Of a stretch of DNA of 64,000 nucleotides, positions 39,561 through 51,048 are shown in pieces. Source of the DNA: Mycolicibacterium sphagni (GTDB lineage Bacteria > Actinomycetota > Actinomycetes > Mycobacteriales > Mycobacteriaceae); assembly GCF_002250655.1 (NCBI RefSeq), contig NZ_NOZR01000005.1, positions 227,217 to 291,216 of the forward strand, in the 5' to 3' direction. Made by a program: the position numbers and the translations under genes. The notes below the pieces were generated by a model. That model searched no databases and was not told the DNA's origin. It worked only from the letters and a program-made list of their open reading frames with translations. Each line of letters begins with the position of its first letter. Position 1 is the stretch's first letter.

Positions 39561-40399
39561 GGGGTCTCGGTCCGGACTACGTCGTTCGGACTTCCGTCCC
39601 GATCGACGCATATCACCTCGACACCCAGATTGCGTGCGGCCACCAGGGTGGGGTCTTCGGGATCGCTGTCGGTGACGATATGGCCGGCCGCGCTGAGCGG
39701 AGCAACAGTCAGCAACTGCACCCGGCCGAGCTTCGACTCGTCGGCCACGACGATGATGCGATCGGCGGAGGCCGCAGCCGCCCGCTTGGCGCTGCCCTCG
39801 ACTCGGTGATAGTCGGTCAGACCGCGGACGGGATCGACCCCGGCAACACCCATGATGAAGGTGTCGCAGTTGTACAGCCGGTAGGCGGCCTCGGTTTCGA
39901 ATCCGATCAAGCTGAGTTCGCCGGCCCGGAGATTGCCTCCGGTGACGATGACCGTGGTATCCGGCTCGTCGGCGAGTTCGATCGCCGCCAGAAGGCTGGG
40001 TGTCACGATCGTCAGACCGAGGTTGCGCCCGCGAATCGCACGAGCCACCGCCAGCACGGTGCTGCCACTGTCGAGGATGACCGTTTCACCCGGCTCGAGC
40101 AATTGCACTGCCGCCTCGGCGATGTGCATCTTCTCCGTCGCGGACCGCATCGCCCGGCTCTCGAATGGCGGCTCTTCGGCCTTGCGATAAGCCGCGATCG
40201 CGCCGCCAGTCACCCGCCGCACCAGGCCGGAGGCCTCCAGCGCTTCGACATCGCGCCGGATCGTCATCTCGGACACGCCATACTCCTGGGCCAGCGACGC
40301 GTACTCGATCTCGCCCTCGTCGAGGACCCGCTGTCCTATCTGCGCACGCCGCGTCTTGGCTGACACCAGTCCGACCCGCTCCCTCAAGTTGTGATTCAT
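39557..40399 (-). CDS. DeoR/GlpR-family transcriptional regulator
   Basis: 280 aa. An N-terminal winged helix (ASLAQEYGVSEMTIRRDVEALEASGLVRRVTGGA, residues about 33-66) precedes a sugar-phosphate-isomerase-like sensor domain (VILDSGSTVLAVA, VIVTGGNLR, DTFIMGVAGVDP). Such repressors respond to a phosphorylated sugar and usually control their own operon. It is the first gene of the eight-gene cluster and is divergent from the BtpA-like gene. Confidence 0.92.
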   Translation of the reverse strand: MNHNLRERVGLVSAKTRRAQIGQRVLDEGEIEYASLAQEYGVSEMTIRRDVEALEASGLVRRVTGGAIAAYRKAEEPPFESRAMRSATEKMHIAEAAVQLLEPGETVILDSGSTVLAVARAIRGRNLGLTIVTPSLLAAIELADEPDTTVIVTGGNLRAGELSLIGFETEAAYRLYNCDTFIMGVAGVDPVRGLTDYHRVEGSAKRAAAASADRIIVVADESKLGRVQLLTVAPLSAAGHIVTDSDPEDPTLVAARNLGVEVICVDRDGSPNDVVRTETP

Positions 40400-40537
40400 T
40401 CACGAACTGCTGGGTCGAATGTAAGGTCTTAACGTACTTTCCCGCAACATCTGTCGTAAATTCTCAGTTATAGTGTGATTTCATCGCAGATCAGCGCACG
40501 GGTTTGGAAACAGTCAGCACACACGAAAGGGACTTAC
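40400..40537. promoter_or_regulatory. Divergent control region between DeoR and BtpA-like genes
   Basis: 138 bp, AT-richer than its flanks. A plus-strand -10 TATAGT lies at 40469-40474. The short palindrome TAAGGTCTTA (40422-40431) is near the deoR start and is a candidate operator. Both transcription units are probably controlled from here by the DeoR-type protein. Confidence 0.45.
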
Positions 40538-41344
40538 ATGGCCGATTGGGTACGCGAGGTGTTCGCCGTACAGAAGCCCGTCATCGCGATGCTTCACCTC
40601 TCCGCGCTGCCGGGTGATCCCGGATTCGACACTCGGGCTGGGATCTCAGCGGTCGTGGATCGGGCCAAGGAGGAACTGGACGCCCTTCAGCAGGGCGGGG
40701 TGGACGGCATCATGATCTCCAACGAGTTCAGCTTGCCGTACCTCACCAAGACCGAACCGATCACCGCGATCTCGATGGCGCGCATCATCGGTCAGCTCCT
40801 CGGCGACATTTCGATTCCCTACGGCGTCAATGTGCTGTGGGACGGCCGTGCATCTATCGACCTCGCTGTCGCCACGGGCGCACAGTTCGTCCGCGAGATA
40901 TTCACCGGCGTGTACGCAAGCGACTTCGGCCTCTGGAATACCAACGTCGGCGAGGTCGCGCGGCACCGTGTCCGCATCGGCGGCGCCGGCGTCAGACTCT
41001 TCTTCAACATCGTTCCCGAATCGGCCGCCTACCTCGCCGAACGCGATCTGGCATCGGTGACCCGCACGACGGTCTTCGCCACCCTGCCCGACGCCATCTG
41101 CGTATCGGGGTTGACTGCCGGCGCGCCAACGGATCTCGAAGCTCTCGCCATTGTGAAGAAATCCGCTGGAGAGGTGCCGGTGTTCGTCAATACCGGGGTC
41201 AAAGCCGAGAACGTCGCCGATCAGCTAGCCCTCGCCGACGGGGCGATCGTCGGCACGTACTTCAAAGAAGACGGTGTCTTCGAGAACCGAGCTCGGCGCG
41301 AACGCGTCGCCGAACTCATGGCGAACGCCAAGCACGCGCGATAG
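40538..41344 (+). CDS. BtpA/SgcQ-family TIM-barrel protein
   Basis: 268 aa of the BtpA family: VIAMLHLSALPGDPGFD at the N-terminus, GVDGIMISNEFSLPY, GVNVLWDG, and C-terminal VPVFVNTGVKAENV and GAIVGTYFKEDG, resembling a phosphate-binding TIM barrel. BtpA was named for photosystem I biogenesis, but bacterial relatives such as SgcQ sit in sugar operons, so an enzyme acting on a sugar phosphate is more likely here. ATG at 40538 has GAAAGGGA upstream. Confidence 0.85.
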   Translation: MADWVREVFAVQKPVIAMLHLSALPGDPGFDTRAGISAVVDRAKEELDALQQGGVDGIMISNEFSLPYLTKTEPITAISMARIIGQLLGDISIPYGVNVLWDGRASIDLAVATGAQFVREIFTGVYASDFGLWNTNVGEVARHRVRIGGAGVRLFFNIVPESAAYLAERDLASVTRTTVFATLPDAICVSGLTAGAPTDLEALAIVKKSAGEVPVFVNTGVKAENVADQLALADGAIVGTYFKEDGVFENRARRERVAELMANAKHAR

Positions 41345-41353
41345 CACCGCCAG

Positions 41354-42499
41354 TCAGACCATCGCGAGCGGCGAGATCGGGGCCCCGATCTCCAACGCGC
41401 CGGCCAGTTCCCGGCTGACGTCGTAGTCGAACACCACGTGGCCGCAGATGACGTCAATGTCGCGCTTGGCCCGCTGCAGCGGGTTATGCAGGAAATGCGC
41501 ACTGGCGCCAGATGATTCGAGCAGGTCGGCGACGACCGCACGCGATTCGTGCACGATGTGCGCGGCCGCCAGCCGGGCTTGCGCGCGAGCCGCACGGTGG
41601 ATCCGGGCGCCGTCGGTGACCATACTCTCGATCGTGGCGACGGTGTCGGCCAACAGGCCACGCAGCGCGCGCAGCCGCACCCGGGCGTCGCCCAGGCGAA
41701 TCTGCGCTGCGGGCTGCTGCTTCTGCGCCACCCCCGAGTAGGCCAGCACCCGCTCGCCGAGGCGGCCGGCGAACAGGTCGGCGACATGCTCGGCCGCGCC
41801 CAGCGCCGGCATGGCCGCCAGCAGTGACAGCGCGGGCACCAGCGGCCAGCGGTAGGCCGATCCGGCGTGCAGCCCGGACCCCGGCGCGGTGCCGCCGTAA
41901 ACATCGGTGAGTTTGACCAGTCGATGCTCGGGGACGACGGCCCCGTCGATCACGACATCGTGCGATCCAGTCCCGCGCATACCGTCGGTGTGCCAAACAT
42001 CGTCGACCGCAACGTCGTTGGCGGGCAGCAGGGCCAGTGCCGGATACATCGCATCGTCGGGCCCGCACAGCGTGCCGACCATCACCCACTCGGCGGCCAT
42101 GATCCCGGTCGCCCACGACCAGCGGCCGGACAGCGCTACCCCGCCGTCGGCCGGCACACCGCGGCCGGCCGGCGCCAGCGGGGCCGGACACAGCACGGGG
42201 CCGCCGGCGAAGACCTCGTCCTGGGCCTGCTCGCCGAACAGCGCCAGCATCCAGTTGTGCAGGATGTAGAACCCGAGCGTCCAGGCGCTGGAAGCGCAGC
42301 CGTGTGCCATCCGGCGCACCGGATCCAAGATCGCCGGGAAGTGCGCCTGCTCGCCGCCGTAGCGCGCGGGCAGCAGGAGCCCAGCCATACCGCTGGCGCG
42401 GAAATCCGCGATAGTGGCGTCGGGAAGGCGGCGCAGTTCCTCGGCCTCGGCGGCCCGCTGGGCCAGGCACGCCACGAAATCCTCGGTGATCGTCGGCAC
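41354..42499 (-). CDS. Acyl-CoA dehydrogenase-fold flavin monooxygenase (HsaA/HpaB type)
   Basis: 381 aa. The acyl-CoA-dehydrogenase fold lacks an obvious catalytic Glu motif; features such as GLLLPARYGG, GCASSAWTLGFYILHNWMLALF, SGRWSWATGI and LQRAKRDIDVICGH match two-component, group D flavin monooxygenases and thermophilic-desulfurisation-type relatives. It would need a separate flavin reductase, not seen nearby. GTG start at 42499, 12 bp after an operator-like repeat and directly downstream of a TetR gene. Confidence 0.78.
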   Translation of the reverse strand: MPTITEDFVACLAQRAAEAEELRRLPDATIADFRASGMAGLLLPARYGGEQAHFPAILDPVRRMAHGCASSAWTLGFYILHNWMLALFGEQAQDEVFAGGPVLCPAPLAPAGRGVPADGGVALSGRWSWATGIMAAEWVMVGTLCGPDDAMYPALALLPANDVAVDDVWHTDGMRGTGSHDVVIDGAVVPEHRLVKLTDVYGGTAPGSGLHAGSAYRWPLVPALSLLAAMPALGAAEHVADLFAGRLGERVLAYSGVAQKQQPAAQIRLGDARVRLRALRGLLADTVATIESMVTDGARIHRAARAQARLAAAHIVHESRAVVADLLESSGASAHFLHNPLQRAKRDIDVICGHVVFDYDVSRELAGALEIGAPISPLAMV

Positions 42500-42511
42500 G
42501 AGCCGACGCTA

Positions 42512-42529
42512 CCATACCAAACGGTATGG
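42512..42529. promoter_or_regulatory. TetR-type operator candidate
   Basis: The inverted repeat CCATACC-AAAC-GGTATGG has perfect 7-bp arms. It lies between the TetR stop (42532) and the monooxygenase start (42499), a position from which the TetR protein could control the monooxygenase. Confidence 0.6.
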
Positions 42530-42531
42530 AA

Positions 42532-43068
42532 TCAGTGCCTCAGCATGATGTCCAGGAAACGCTGTTGCTGCGCAGCGGCTTTCGCGCCGGGCGCGGAGGC
42601 AGACAGGTGCAGAAAACCGACACCGGCGGCGAATGTCGCATCGGCCCGCACGGCGGCGTCCTCAGCGCTGAACCCATCGTCGAGGTAGGCCTGGCGCACC
42701 GCCCGACGCACCCGCCGATCTGAAGCTGCCACCGCCACGGCGATATCGGCGTCCGAACGCGCCCACTCCCGCATGGCCCGCTCCAACATCCAATGCCGTT
42801 GTCCGAGAAGGACTCCCATCATTGCGGTGAGCCGCTCCCGCGGCGACAGACCCGCGTGCGAGGAGAATTCGGCGCGCGCGCTGTCGTGCACTTCAGCCCA
42901 GGTATCCGCCAGAGCGGAGCGATAGGCACCCAGATCGGCGAAATGCCAGTAGAAGCTGCCCTTCGTGGCGCCGACCCGTTTGCACAGCCGGTCCAGCGTC
43001 AGCCCTTTGACGCCATCGGTGGCCAGCAGCGAGAAACCCGCCTCCACCCAATCGGTTGCGGCCAGCAT
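42532..43068 (-). CDS. TetR-family transcriptional regulator
   Basis: 178 aa. The N-terminal HTH is VEAGFSLLATDGVKGLTLDRLCKRVGATKGSFYWHF; the C-terminal ligand domain is not diagnostic. The start is taken as the ATG at 43068 (MLAATDWVEAGF), since the longer frame runs back into nusB. It lies 10 bp after nusB, so it may be cotranscribed with that operon, and probably regulates the downstream monooxygenase. Confidence 0.87.
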   Translation of the reverse strand: MLAATDWVEAGFSLLATDGVKGLTLDRLCKRVGATKGSFYWHFADLGAYRSALADTWAEVHDSARAEFSSHAGLSPRERLTAMMGVLLGQRHWMLERAMREWARSDADIAVAVAASDRRVRRAVRQAYLDDGFSAEDAAVRADATFAAGVGFLHLSASAPGAKAAAQQQRFLDIMLRH

Positions 43069-43078
43069 GGCGGGCAGA

Positions 43079-43558
43079 CTACGCCTCGGGTGAGGCGCCC
43101 CGGACCGCGTCGGCTGCCGCACGGATCTGCGGGGTAACCAGCATGATCTGGCCCAGTACCCCGTTGACGAAGCCCGGCGACTCGTCGGTGGACAACTCCT
43201 TGGCCAGCTCGACCGCCTCGTCGACAGCCACCGGCTCGGGCACGTCGTCGGCGTGCAGCAGCTCCCAGACGGCCACCCGCAGGATCGCGCGGTCCACGGC
43301 AGGCAGCCGTTCCAACGTCCAGCCCTGCAGGTGCGAGGTGATCAGCTCGTCGATGTGCGCGGAGTTGGCGGCCACGCCCCTGGCGACCGTCACCGTGTAC
43401 GGGTTCAACGCCGACACGTCGGCGTTGGACTCGGCCAGCGCGGTGCGCCCGTCGGCCACCTCGGCGGCCGTCAGCCCCCTGGCCTCGGCTTCGAAGAGCA
43501 GGTCGACGGCGCGTTTGCGCGCCTGATGCCGACCTTTGTCGGCCTTCCGATCAGCCAT
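43079..43558 (-). CDS. nusB: Transcription antitermination factor NusB
   Basis: 159 aa all-helical RNA-binding protein that, with NusE/S10, binds boxA in rRNA leaders. Family features are [24 protein letters not shown] start, [16 protein letters not shown] and [29 protein letters not shown] at 43558, one base after the efp stop. Confidence 0.95.
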   Translation of the reverse strand: MADRKADKGRHQARKRAVDLLFEAEARGLTAAEVADGRTALAESNADVSALNPYTVTVARGVAANSAHIDELITSHLQGWTLERLPAVDRAILRVAVWELLHADDVPEPVAVDEAVELAKELSTDESPGFVNGVLGQIMLVTPQIRAAADAVRGASPEA

Positions 43559-43559
43559 A

Positions 43560-44123
43560 TCAGGCGTTCACACGCCCCAGATAGCTGCCGTCGCGGGAAT
43601 CCACCTTGAGCTTGTCGCCGGTGTTGATGAACAGCGGAACTTGGATCTCGGCCCCGGTCTCCAGCGTCGCGGGCTTGGTGCCCGCGCTGGACCGGTCGCC
43701 CTGCAGACCCGGTTCGGTGCTGGCGACTTCGAGCTCAACGGTGACCGGAAGCTCCAGGTACAGCGGCGCGCCCTCGTTGAACGCGATCTGCACCGGCATG
43801 CCCTCCAGAAGGAAATCGGCCAGGCGGCCCACCAGCGCCTCGGGCAGCGGATGCTGCTCGAAGTCCTCGGAGTCCATGAACACGAAGTCCGAGCCGTCGC
43901 GGTAGAGGTAGGTGGCGTCGCGCCGGTCGACCGTCGCGGTCTCCACCTTCACCCCGGCGTTGTACGTCTTGTCGACGACCTTCCCGGACAGGACGTTCTT
44001 GAGCTTGGTGCGCACGAATGCGGGGCCCTTGCCCGGTTTGACGTGCTGGAACTCGATGATCTGCCAAAGCTGGCCGTCGATGTTCAGCACAAGGCCGTTC
44101 TTGAAATCGGCGGTGGATGCCAC
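43560..44123 (-). CDS. efp: Elongation factor P
   Basis: 187 aa with three OB-like domains. The loop that reaches the peptidyl-transferase centre is [12 protein letters not shown], with Lys32 at the tip. The C-terminal domain includes [21 protein letters not shown]. It relieves ribosome stalling at polyproline. GTG start at 44123 ([10 protein letters not shown]). Confidence 0.97.
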   Translation of the reverse strand: MASTADFKNGLVLNIDGQLWQIIEFQHVKPGKGPAFVRTKLKNVLSGKVVDKTYNAGVKVETATVDRRDATYLYRDGSDFVFMDSEDFEQHPLPEALVGRLADFLLEGMPVQIAFNEGAPLYLELPVTVELEVASTEPGLQGDRSSAGTKPATLETGAEIQVPLFINTGDKLKVDSRDGSYLGRVNA

Positions 44124-44152
44124 GGTCGGTCGTTCTCCTCGTTTATCTGGTC

Positions 44153-45241
44153 CTAGATGACCTGTAGTTCCTTGGGGAACCGGGTGAGCAATTCGGGGCT
44201 CTTGCCGACGACCAGAGTGTCCTCGATGCGGACACCGCCACGGTCGGGCAGGTAGACACCGGGTTCCACGGTCACCACGGAGCCAGCAAGCAGTGTACCG
44301 GCGGCAGCGGAGTTGATTCCCGGCGCTTCGTGGATCTGCAGTCCGACACCGTGGCCCAGGCCGTGGCCGAAGTACTCGCCGTAGCCGGCATCGACGATCA
44401 CCTGGCGGGCCGCGCCGTCTACGTCACGCAGCTCCGCCCCGATATCCAGCGCATTGCGGCCGGCCCGCTGCGCGGCCGCCACCAACTCGTAGATCTCCAG
44501 CTGCCAGGACGCGGCCGCACCGAGCACGAACGTGCGCGTCATGTCGGAGTGGTAGCCGCCGACCAGCGCACCGAAGTCGATCTTGACGAAGTCGCCATCG
44601 GCCAGCACAGCGTCGGTAGGCCGGTGATGCGGAATGGCCGAGTTGGCGCCGGTGGCCACGATCGTCTCGAAGGACGGCCCGTCGGCGCCGTGCTCGAGCA
44701 TCAGTGCCTCGAGTTGGCGGCCGACCTCCCGTTCGGTACGCCCGGGCCGCAGGCCGCCGCCGCGAACCAGCTCGGCTAAGGCCGCGTCGGCGGCCTCACA
44801 CGCCAGCCGCAGCAGTGCGATCTCCCCGGCATCCTTGATTTCGCGCAGCGTCTCGACGGTGCCCGAGGCGCGCACCAGCTCGGCGCCCGGGTGGTCATCG
44901 AGCGCGCCGGCCAGCGCGTCGTAGCCGTCGACGGTCACGACGTGGCTCTCGAATCCGATCGTGGCGGCCCCGTCGGCCACCGCGCGCCCGACCAGATGAC
45001 GCCCGCAGGCTCGTTCGATGACGGTTTCCACGTCCGGCGCCTGGTGTGCGGCCTGGGTCCGATACCGCGAATCGGTGGCCAGCACCGTCGGCGTGTCGCC
45101 GGCGAACACCAGCAGCGCTGCATTCGACCCGCTGAATCCGGACAGATAACGCACGTTGACCAGGTCACTGACCAGGATCGCGTCCAGCCCGTCGGCAGCC
45201 AGCCGGGCGGCCAGTCGGTCCCGCCGTTGGGAATGTGTCAC
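44153..45241 (-). CDS. pepQ: M24-family aminopeptidase P / Xaa-Pro dipeptidase
   Basis: 362 aa. The N-terminal creatinase-like domain (residues 1-125) is followed by the pita-bread metallopeptidase domain with the metal ligands in [34 protein letters not shown] and GVRIEDT. It cleaves X-Pro bonds. It lies 29 bp upstream of efp, a pairing usual in actinobacteria. GTG start at 45241. Confidence 0.9.
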   Translation of the reverse strand: MTHSQRRDRLAARLAADGLDAILVSDLVNVRYLSGFSGSNAALLVFAGDTPTVLATDSRYRTQAAHQAPDVETVIERACGRHLVGRAVADGAATIGFESHVVTVDGYDALAGALDDHPGAELVRASGTVETLREIKDAGEIALLRLACEAADAALAELVRGGGLRPGRTEREVGRQLEALMLEHGADGPSFETIVATGANSAIPHHRPTDAVLADGDFVKIDFGALVGGYHSDMTRTFVLGAAASWQLEIYELVAAAQRAGRNALDIGAELRDVDGAARQVIVDAGYGEYFGHGLGHGVGLQIHEAPGINSAAAGTLLAGSVVTVEPGVYLPDRGGVRIEDTLVVGKSPELLTRFPKELQVI

Positions 45242-45274
45242 GGTCGCTGACGCTACTCGCTACTCTGGCTAACC

Positions 45275-45904
45275 ATGACTACGTGGTTGTTGCGCGGACT
45301 GGCCTTCGCTGCCGGCATGGTGATCGTCCGTCTGGTGCAAGGCACGCTGATCAATATCTACGAGACCAAGGCGGGAACGATCAGCATCTCGCTGGTCGTG
45401 CTGTTCGCCATCGCGGCGTTCGTCTGGGGCCTGCTCGACGGCCGCGCCGACGCCAACGCCAACCCCGACCCGGACCGCCGCCGCGATCTGGCCATGACCT
45501 GGCTGCTGGCCGGACTGGTCGGCGGCCTCCTCAGCGGCCTGGTCACCTGGATCGTCTCGCTCTTCTACCACAACGTTTACGCCGAGGGCCTGATCAGCGA
45601 GCTGACCACATTCGCGGCCTTCACCGCGCTGGTGGTGTTCGTCCCGGCCATCGCCGCGGTCGCCATCGGCCGCTACCTGGTCGACCGCAAGCGGCCGCCT
45701 CAAGAGCGTCGCCGCGAGGACGGCAGCCAGGCTGACGTCTTCGACGCCGCCCGCGAGGACGACCACACCGGACCCATCGCCGGGCTCGGCAGCACCGAGT
45801 CCGCCGCCGCGGCCGAGGAGCAGACCTCCGCGGTCGCGACCGCCGAGCGCGACGAGCCGACCGAGCAGATCGACATGACCGAGGGCAAGACCGACAAGGC
45901 CTGA
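45275..45904 (+). CDS. Four-helix membrane protein (B-4DMT / Rv2536-like)
   Basis: 209 aa. Four predicted membrane helices (about 3-24, 38-55, 74-97, 115-138) are followed by a disordered acidic C-terminal tail (about 145-209). The gene occupies the same slot, divergent from pepQ, as Rv2536 in M. tuberculosis, annotated as B-4DMT transporter. No substrate can be read from the sequence. Confidence 0.8.
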   Translation: MTTWLLRGLAFAAGMVIVRLVQGTLINIYETKAGTISISLVVLFAIAAFVWGLLDGRADANANPDPDRRRDLAMTWLLAGLVGGLLSGLVTWIVSLFYHNVYAEGLISELTTFAAFTALVVFVPAIAAVAIGRYLVDRKRPPQERRREDGSQADVFDAAREDDHTGPIAGLGSTESAAAAEEQTSAVATAERDEPTEQIDMTEGKTDKA

Positions 45905-45927
45905 CCCCGCCGCTGACCGCAGGACAG

Positions 45928-46794
45928 CTAGATGGTGTCGATCGACGCCCAGCCGTCCACATCGAAGCCGTCACCGCTCGCCACGATCACCGGTCCACCG
46001 TGCCCCGGGTAATGCGCCGGGAACACAATCGCGTTGGCGCGGGCCGCTTCGGTGAACACCCGCCGCCGGGTGCCGCGAGCGGCGGCCGGATCGACATCGA
46101 ACGCGCACGCGTCGTCGGGTCGACGGATCTGGATCGGGCAGTGCGTCAGGTCTCCGACGAACACAGCGGGGCTTCCCGCGTCGAGCCACAACACCGACGA
46201 GCCCGGCGTGTGACCGGCCGCCGGGCGCAGCCGCAGAGACGCGCTGAGCGCAAGGTCGTCGGTCCACAGCCGGATCTGATCGGTCACCGGAATCACGCTG
46301 TCGGCCAACACCGTTCGCATGCCGTCGTTCTCGCCCTCTCCCCCGGGCCCGAAGAAGCGGTAGTCGGGCTCGGGCATCACGTAGCGAGCGTTGGGGAACG
46401 TCGGCACCCACTGACCGTCAACCAGGTGGGTGTTCCAGCCGACGTGATCGGTGTGCAGGTGGGTGTTGACCACGACGTCGACTGCCGCCGGATCGAAGCC
46501 GGCCGCGGTGAATGCGTCCAGGAAGTCGGTCGACAAGTGGTCCAGCGGCGGCATGTGCGGGCGCTCGCGGTCGTTGCCGACCCCGGTGTCGACCACCACG
46601 ACCAGACCGTCGACCTCCACCACCCAGGATTGCATCGCGATCCGCCAGAGCCCGGCGTCACGATCCCAGAAGTGCGGCTCCAGCAGATCGGAGTGATCGG
46701 CCCAGGCCTGTGCCGGGGTGTCGGCGAACAGCGATGTCCGCATCTGGATCTGCGTTTCGACGATGCGCGTGACAGTGGCTTCGCCCAACGCCAT
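45928..46794 (-). CDS. MBL-fold metallo-hydrolase
   Basis: 288 aa. The metal motif is NTHLHTDHVGWN, with further ligands in LRPAAGHTPGSS, FVGDLTHC and FPAHYPGHGG. The fold covers lactonases, glyoxalase II-like and other hydrolases; AHL-lactonase-like enzymes are the closest pattern. The start is uncertain: ATG at 46794 (MALGEATVTRIV) is preferred, with GTG at 46806 or TTG at 46815 possible. It lies just after aroQ on the same strand. Confidence 0.82.
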   Translation of the reverse strand: MALGEATVTRIVETQIQMRTSLFADTPAQAWADHSDLLEPHFWDRDAGLWRIAMQSWVVEVDGLVVVVDTGVGNDRERPHMPPLDHLSTDFLDAFTAAGFDPAAVDVVVNTHLHTDHVGWNTHLVDGQWVPTFPNARYVMPEPDYRFFGPGGEGENDGMRTVLADSVIPVTDQIRLWTDDLALSASLRLRPAAGHTPGSSVLWLDAGSPAVFVGDLTHCPIQIRRPDDACAFDVDPAAARGTRRRVFTEAARANAIVFPAHYPGHGGPVIVASGDGFDVDGWASIDTI

Positions 46795-46820
46795 CCGGTT
46801 GCGCACCCGCGGCAACCCGA

Positions 46821-49050
<2,230 letters not shown>

Positions 49051-49054
49051 CTCG

Positions 49055-50263
49055 CTACCCCGACGCCCGCACTGGCGACTCGGAGGGCATGCGCTCGGCG
49101 ACCGCCTGCAGATACCCGTCGACGTTGCGCCGGGTCTCGGTGAGCGAGTCACCGCCGAACTTGTCCAGCACAGCACGGGCCAGCACCAGCGCGACCATCG
49201 TTTCGACGACGACACCAGCGGCGGGAACCGCACACACGTCGGAACGCTGATGGATCGCCACGGCCTCCTCGCCGGTGGCCATGTCGACGGTCGCCAGCGC
49301 ACGCGGCACCGTCGAGATCGGCTTCATCGCCGCCCGCACCCGCAGCGGCAGGCCATTGGTCATGCCACCTTCGAGGCCGCCGGCCCGGTTGGTGGAGCGG
49401 ACCACTCCGTCGGGGCCGGGGTACATCTCGTCGTGAGCCTGGCTGCCGCGTCGGCGCGCGGTCTGGAAACCGTCGCCGATCTCCACGCCCTTGATGGCCT
49501 GGATGCCCATCACCGCGGCGGCGAGCTGGCTATCCAGCTTGTTGTCGCCACTGGTGAACGAGCCCAGCCCGATCGGCAGGCCGTGGACCACGACCTCGAC
49601 GATGCCGCCCAGGGTGTCGCCGTCGCGTTTGGCGGCCTCGATCTGCTCGATCATGTCGGCTTCGGCGGCCTTGTCGAAGGCCCGGACCGGGCTCTCGTCG
49701 ATGCGATCGAGATCGCCCGCGGCCGGTGGGGGTCCGTCGTAGGGTGCCGACGCACCGATCGAGATGACGTGGGAGAGCACCTCGACGCCCAGCGTCTGGC
49801 GCAGGAATGCGCGGGCGACAGTCCCTGCCGCGACCCGCGCCGCGGTCTCGCGGGCGCTGGCCCGCTCCAGCACCGGGCGGGCGTCGTCGAAGCCGTACTT
49901 GAGCATGCCGGCGTAGTCGGCGTGTCCGGGCCGGGGCCGGGTCAGCGGCGCGTTGCGCGCGACGTCCAGTTCCTCGTCGGCGACAGGATCGGCAGCCATC
50001 ACGGTTTCCCACTTGGGCCACTCGGTGTTGCCGATCTCGATGGCGATCGGGCCGCCCAAGGTGGCGCCGTGGCGGACCCCGGCCAGCACAGTGACCTGGT
50101 CCTGTTCGAATTTCATCCGGGCACCGCGACCGTAGCCCAGGCGCCGGCGGGCGAGCTGGTCGGCGATGTCGGTCGACGTGACCTGCACACCGGCGACCAT
50201 GCCTTCGACTACGGCTACCAGCGCGCGGCCATGGGATTCACCGGCGGTCGTCCATCGCAACAC
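49055..50263 (-). CDS. aroC: Chorismate synthase
   Basis: 402 aa FMN-dependent lyase producing chorismate. Motifs: [15 protein letters not shown] at the N-terminus, [38 protein letters not shown] and GGMTNGLPL. The start is GTG at 50263, giving MLRW as in other mycobacteria; an ATG three codons upstream is possible. The long open frame beyond is antisense to the pseudogene and not used. Confidence 0.95.
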   Translation of the reverse strand: MLRWTTAGESHGRALVAVVEGMVAGVQVTSTDIADQLARRRLGYGRGARMKFEQDQVTVLAGVRHGATLGGPIAIEIGNTEWPKWETVMAADPVADEELDVARNAPLTRPRPGHADYAGMLKYGFDDARPVLERASARETAARVAAGTVARAFLRQTLGVEVLSHVISIGASAPYDGPPPAAGDLDRIDESPVRAFDKAAEADMIEQIEAAKRDGDTLGGIVEVVVHGLPIGLGSFTSGDNKLDSQLAAAVMGIQAIKGVEIGDGFQTARRRGSQAHDEMYPGPDGVVRSTNRAGGLEGGMTNGLPLRVRAAMKPISTVPRALATVDMATGEEAVAIHQRSDVCAVPAAGVVVETMVALVLARAVLDKFGGDSLTETRRNVDGYLQAVAERMPSESPVRASG

Positions 50264-50326
50264 GCGTCCCATCTTCCCACGCCGGTCACGGCAGACCCAA
50301 TCTGCTTTCCGCAGGAGCACGCGAAA

Positions 50327-50614
50327 ATGGAGCAATGAGGAAAACTCCGATGCGAATCTGGACGATTTCGCGGCTCTCGACCCGTTCTTCCGGATCATCG
50401 AACGCGGCCTGCAGGGACTCGTCGACCCGGGGCACTTCTTCGACCTGATGGCCGAGACGTCCTCACCGAATACGTGATCACCGTGCCCGGCTACCCGCGC
50501 TACGCCGGTCGGTTCATCTCGGTCATCACGATCCAGGACCGGGAGATCGTGCGCTGGCGGGACTGCCTCAATCCGGTCGCCGTCTTCGACGCGCTGGGCT
50601 GGCCCGAGGGCTAA
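50327..50614 (+). pseudogene. Decayed NTF2/SnoaL-like gene
   Basis: Two consecutive frames read as one SnoaL-like protein: [15 protein letters not shown]...HFFDLMAE, then after a one-base loss near 50456, [15 protein letters not shown], and finally [20 protein letters not shown]...[14 protein letters not shown] ending at 50614. Between PR (about 50500) and AGRF about 60 residues expected in the family are missing. The likely start ATG GAG CAA runs into TGA, so a third lesion is possible. The last bases overlap the convergent prepilin peptidase stop. Confidence 0.7.
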
Positions 50615-51039
50615 AAGACGACGAGGGCCGCGGCGGCCAGGCTCGCCACGCACATCGACGGGCCGTGGGGCACCGTCGCCGTCCGATCTCGCACCGCGAT
50701 GACGGTCGCCAGCATGGCCGTCAGCAGAGGTGCACCCAGCGCCGCCAGCAGCCACACGTCAGGCCCGAACGCGCCCGTCAGCCCGCCCACCCCGAGCGCG
50801 AGCTTGACGTCACCGGCGCCCAGCCCGGCCGGAATCGTCAGGTGCACAGCCAGATACAGCGCAGCCAGTCCGAGTGCCCCGGCCAGTGCCGGAAGCCCGT
50901 GACCGCACAGTCCGGCGACGGCAAGGACCGTGACCGCCCCGGGCAGTGTGAGCGCATTGGGCAATCGCCGGTGGCGGACGTCGAACACCACCAACGCCGC
51001 TGCCCACGACAGCACAAGCCCGATCACCAACTGGCGCAC
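50611..51039 (-). CDS. A24-family prepilin peptidase-like membrane protein
   Basis: 142 aa with several membrane helices. The two catalytic Asp motifs of aspartic prepilin peptidases are present: [10 protein letters not shown] and [12 protein letters not shown]. It is the short form lacking the N-methyltransferase domain, as in Rv2551c (from memory). It could process pilin-like or Tad/Flp precursors; no such substrate gene is in the window. GTG start at 51039, 9 bp after aroE. Confidence 0.85.
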   Translation of the reverse strand: MRQLVIGLVLSWAAALVVFDVRHRRLPNALTLPGAVTVLAVAGLCGHGLPALAGALGLAALYLAVHLTIPAGLGAGDVKLALGVGGLTGAFGPDVWLLAALGAPLLTAMLATVIAVRDRTATVPHGPSMCVASLAAAALVVF

Positions 51040-51048
51040 CGGCGGACG

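Noticed and set aside
50264..50755. N-terminal extension of aroC to 50755
   Set aside because: It is antisense to the SnoaL-like pseudogene, and chorismate synthase normally begins at [11 protein letters not shown].
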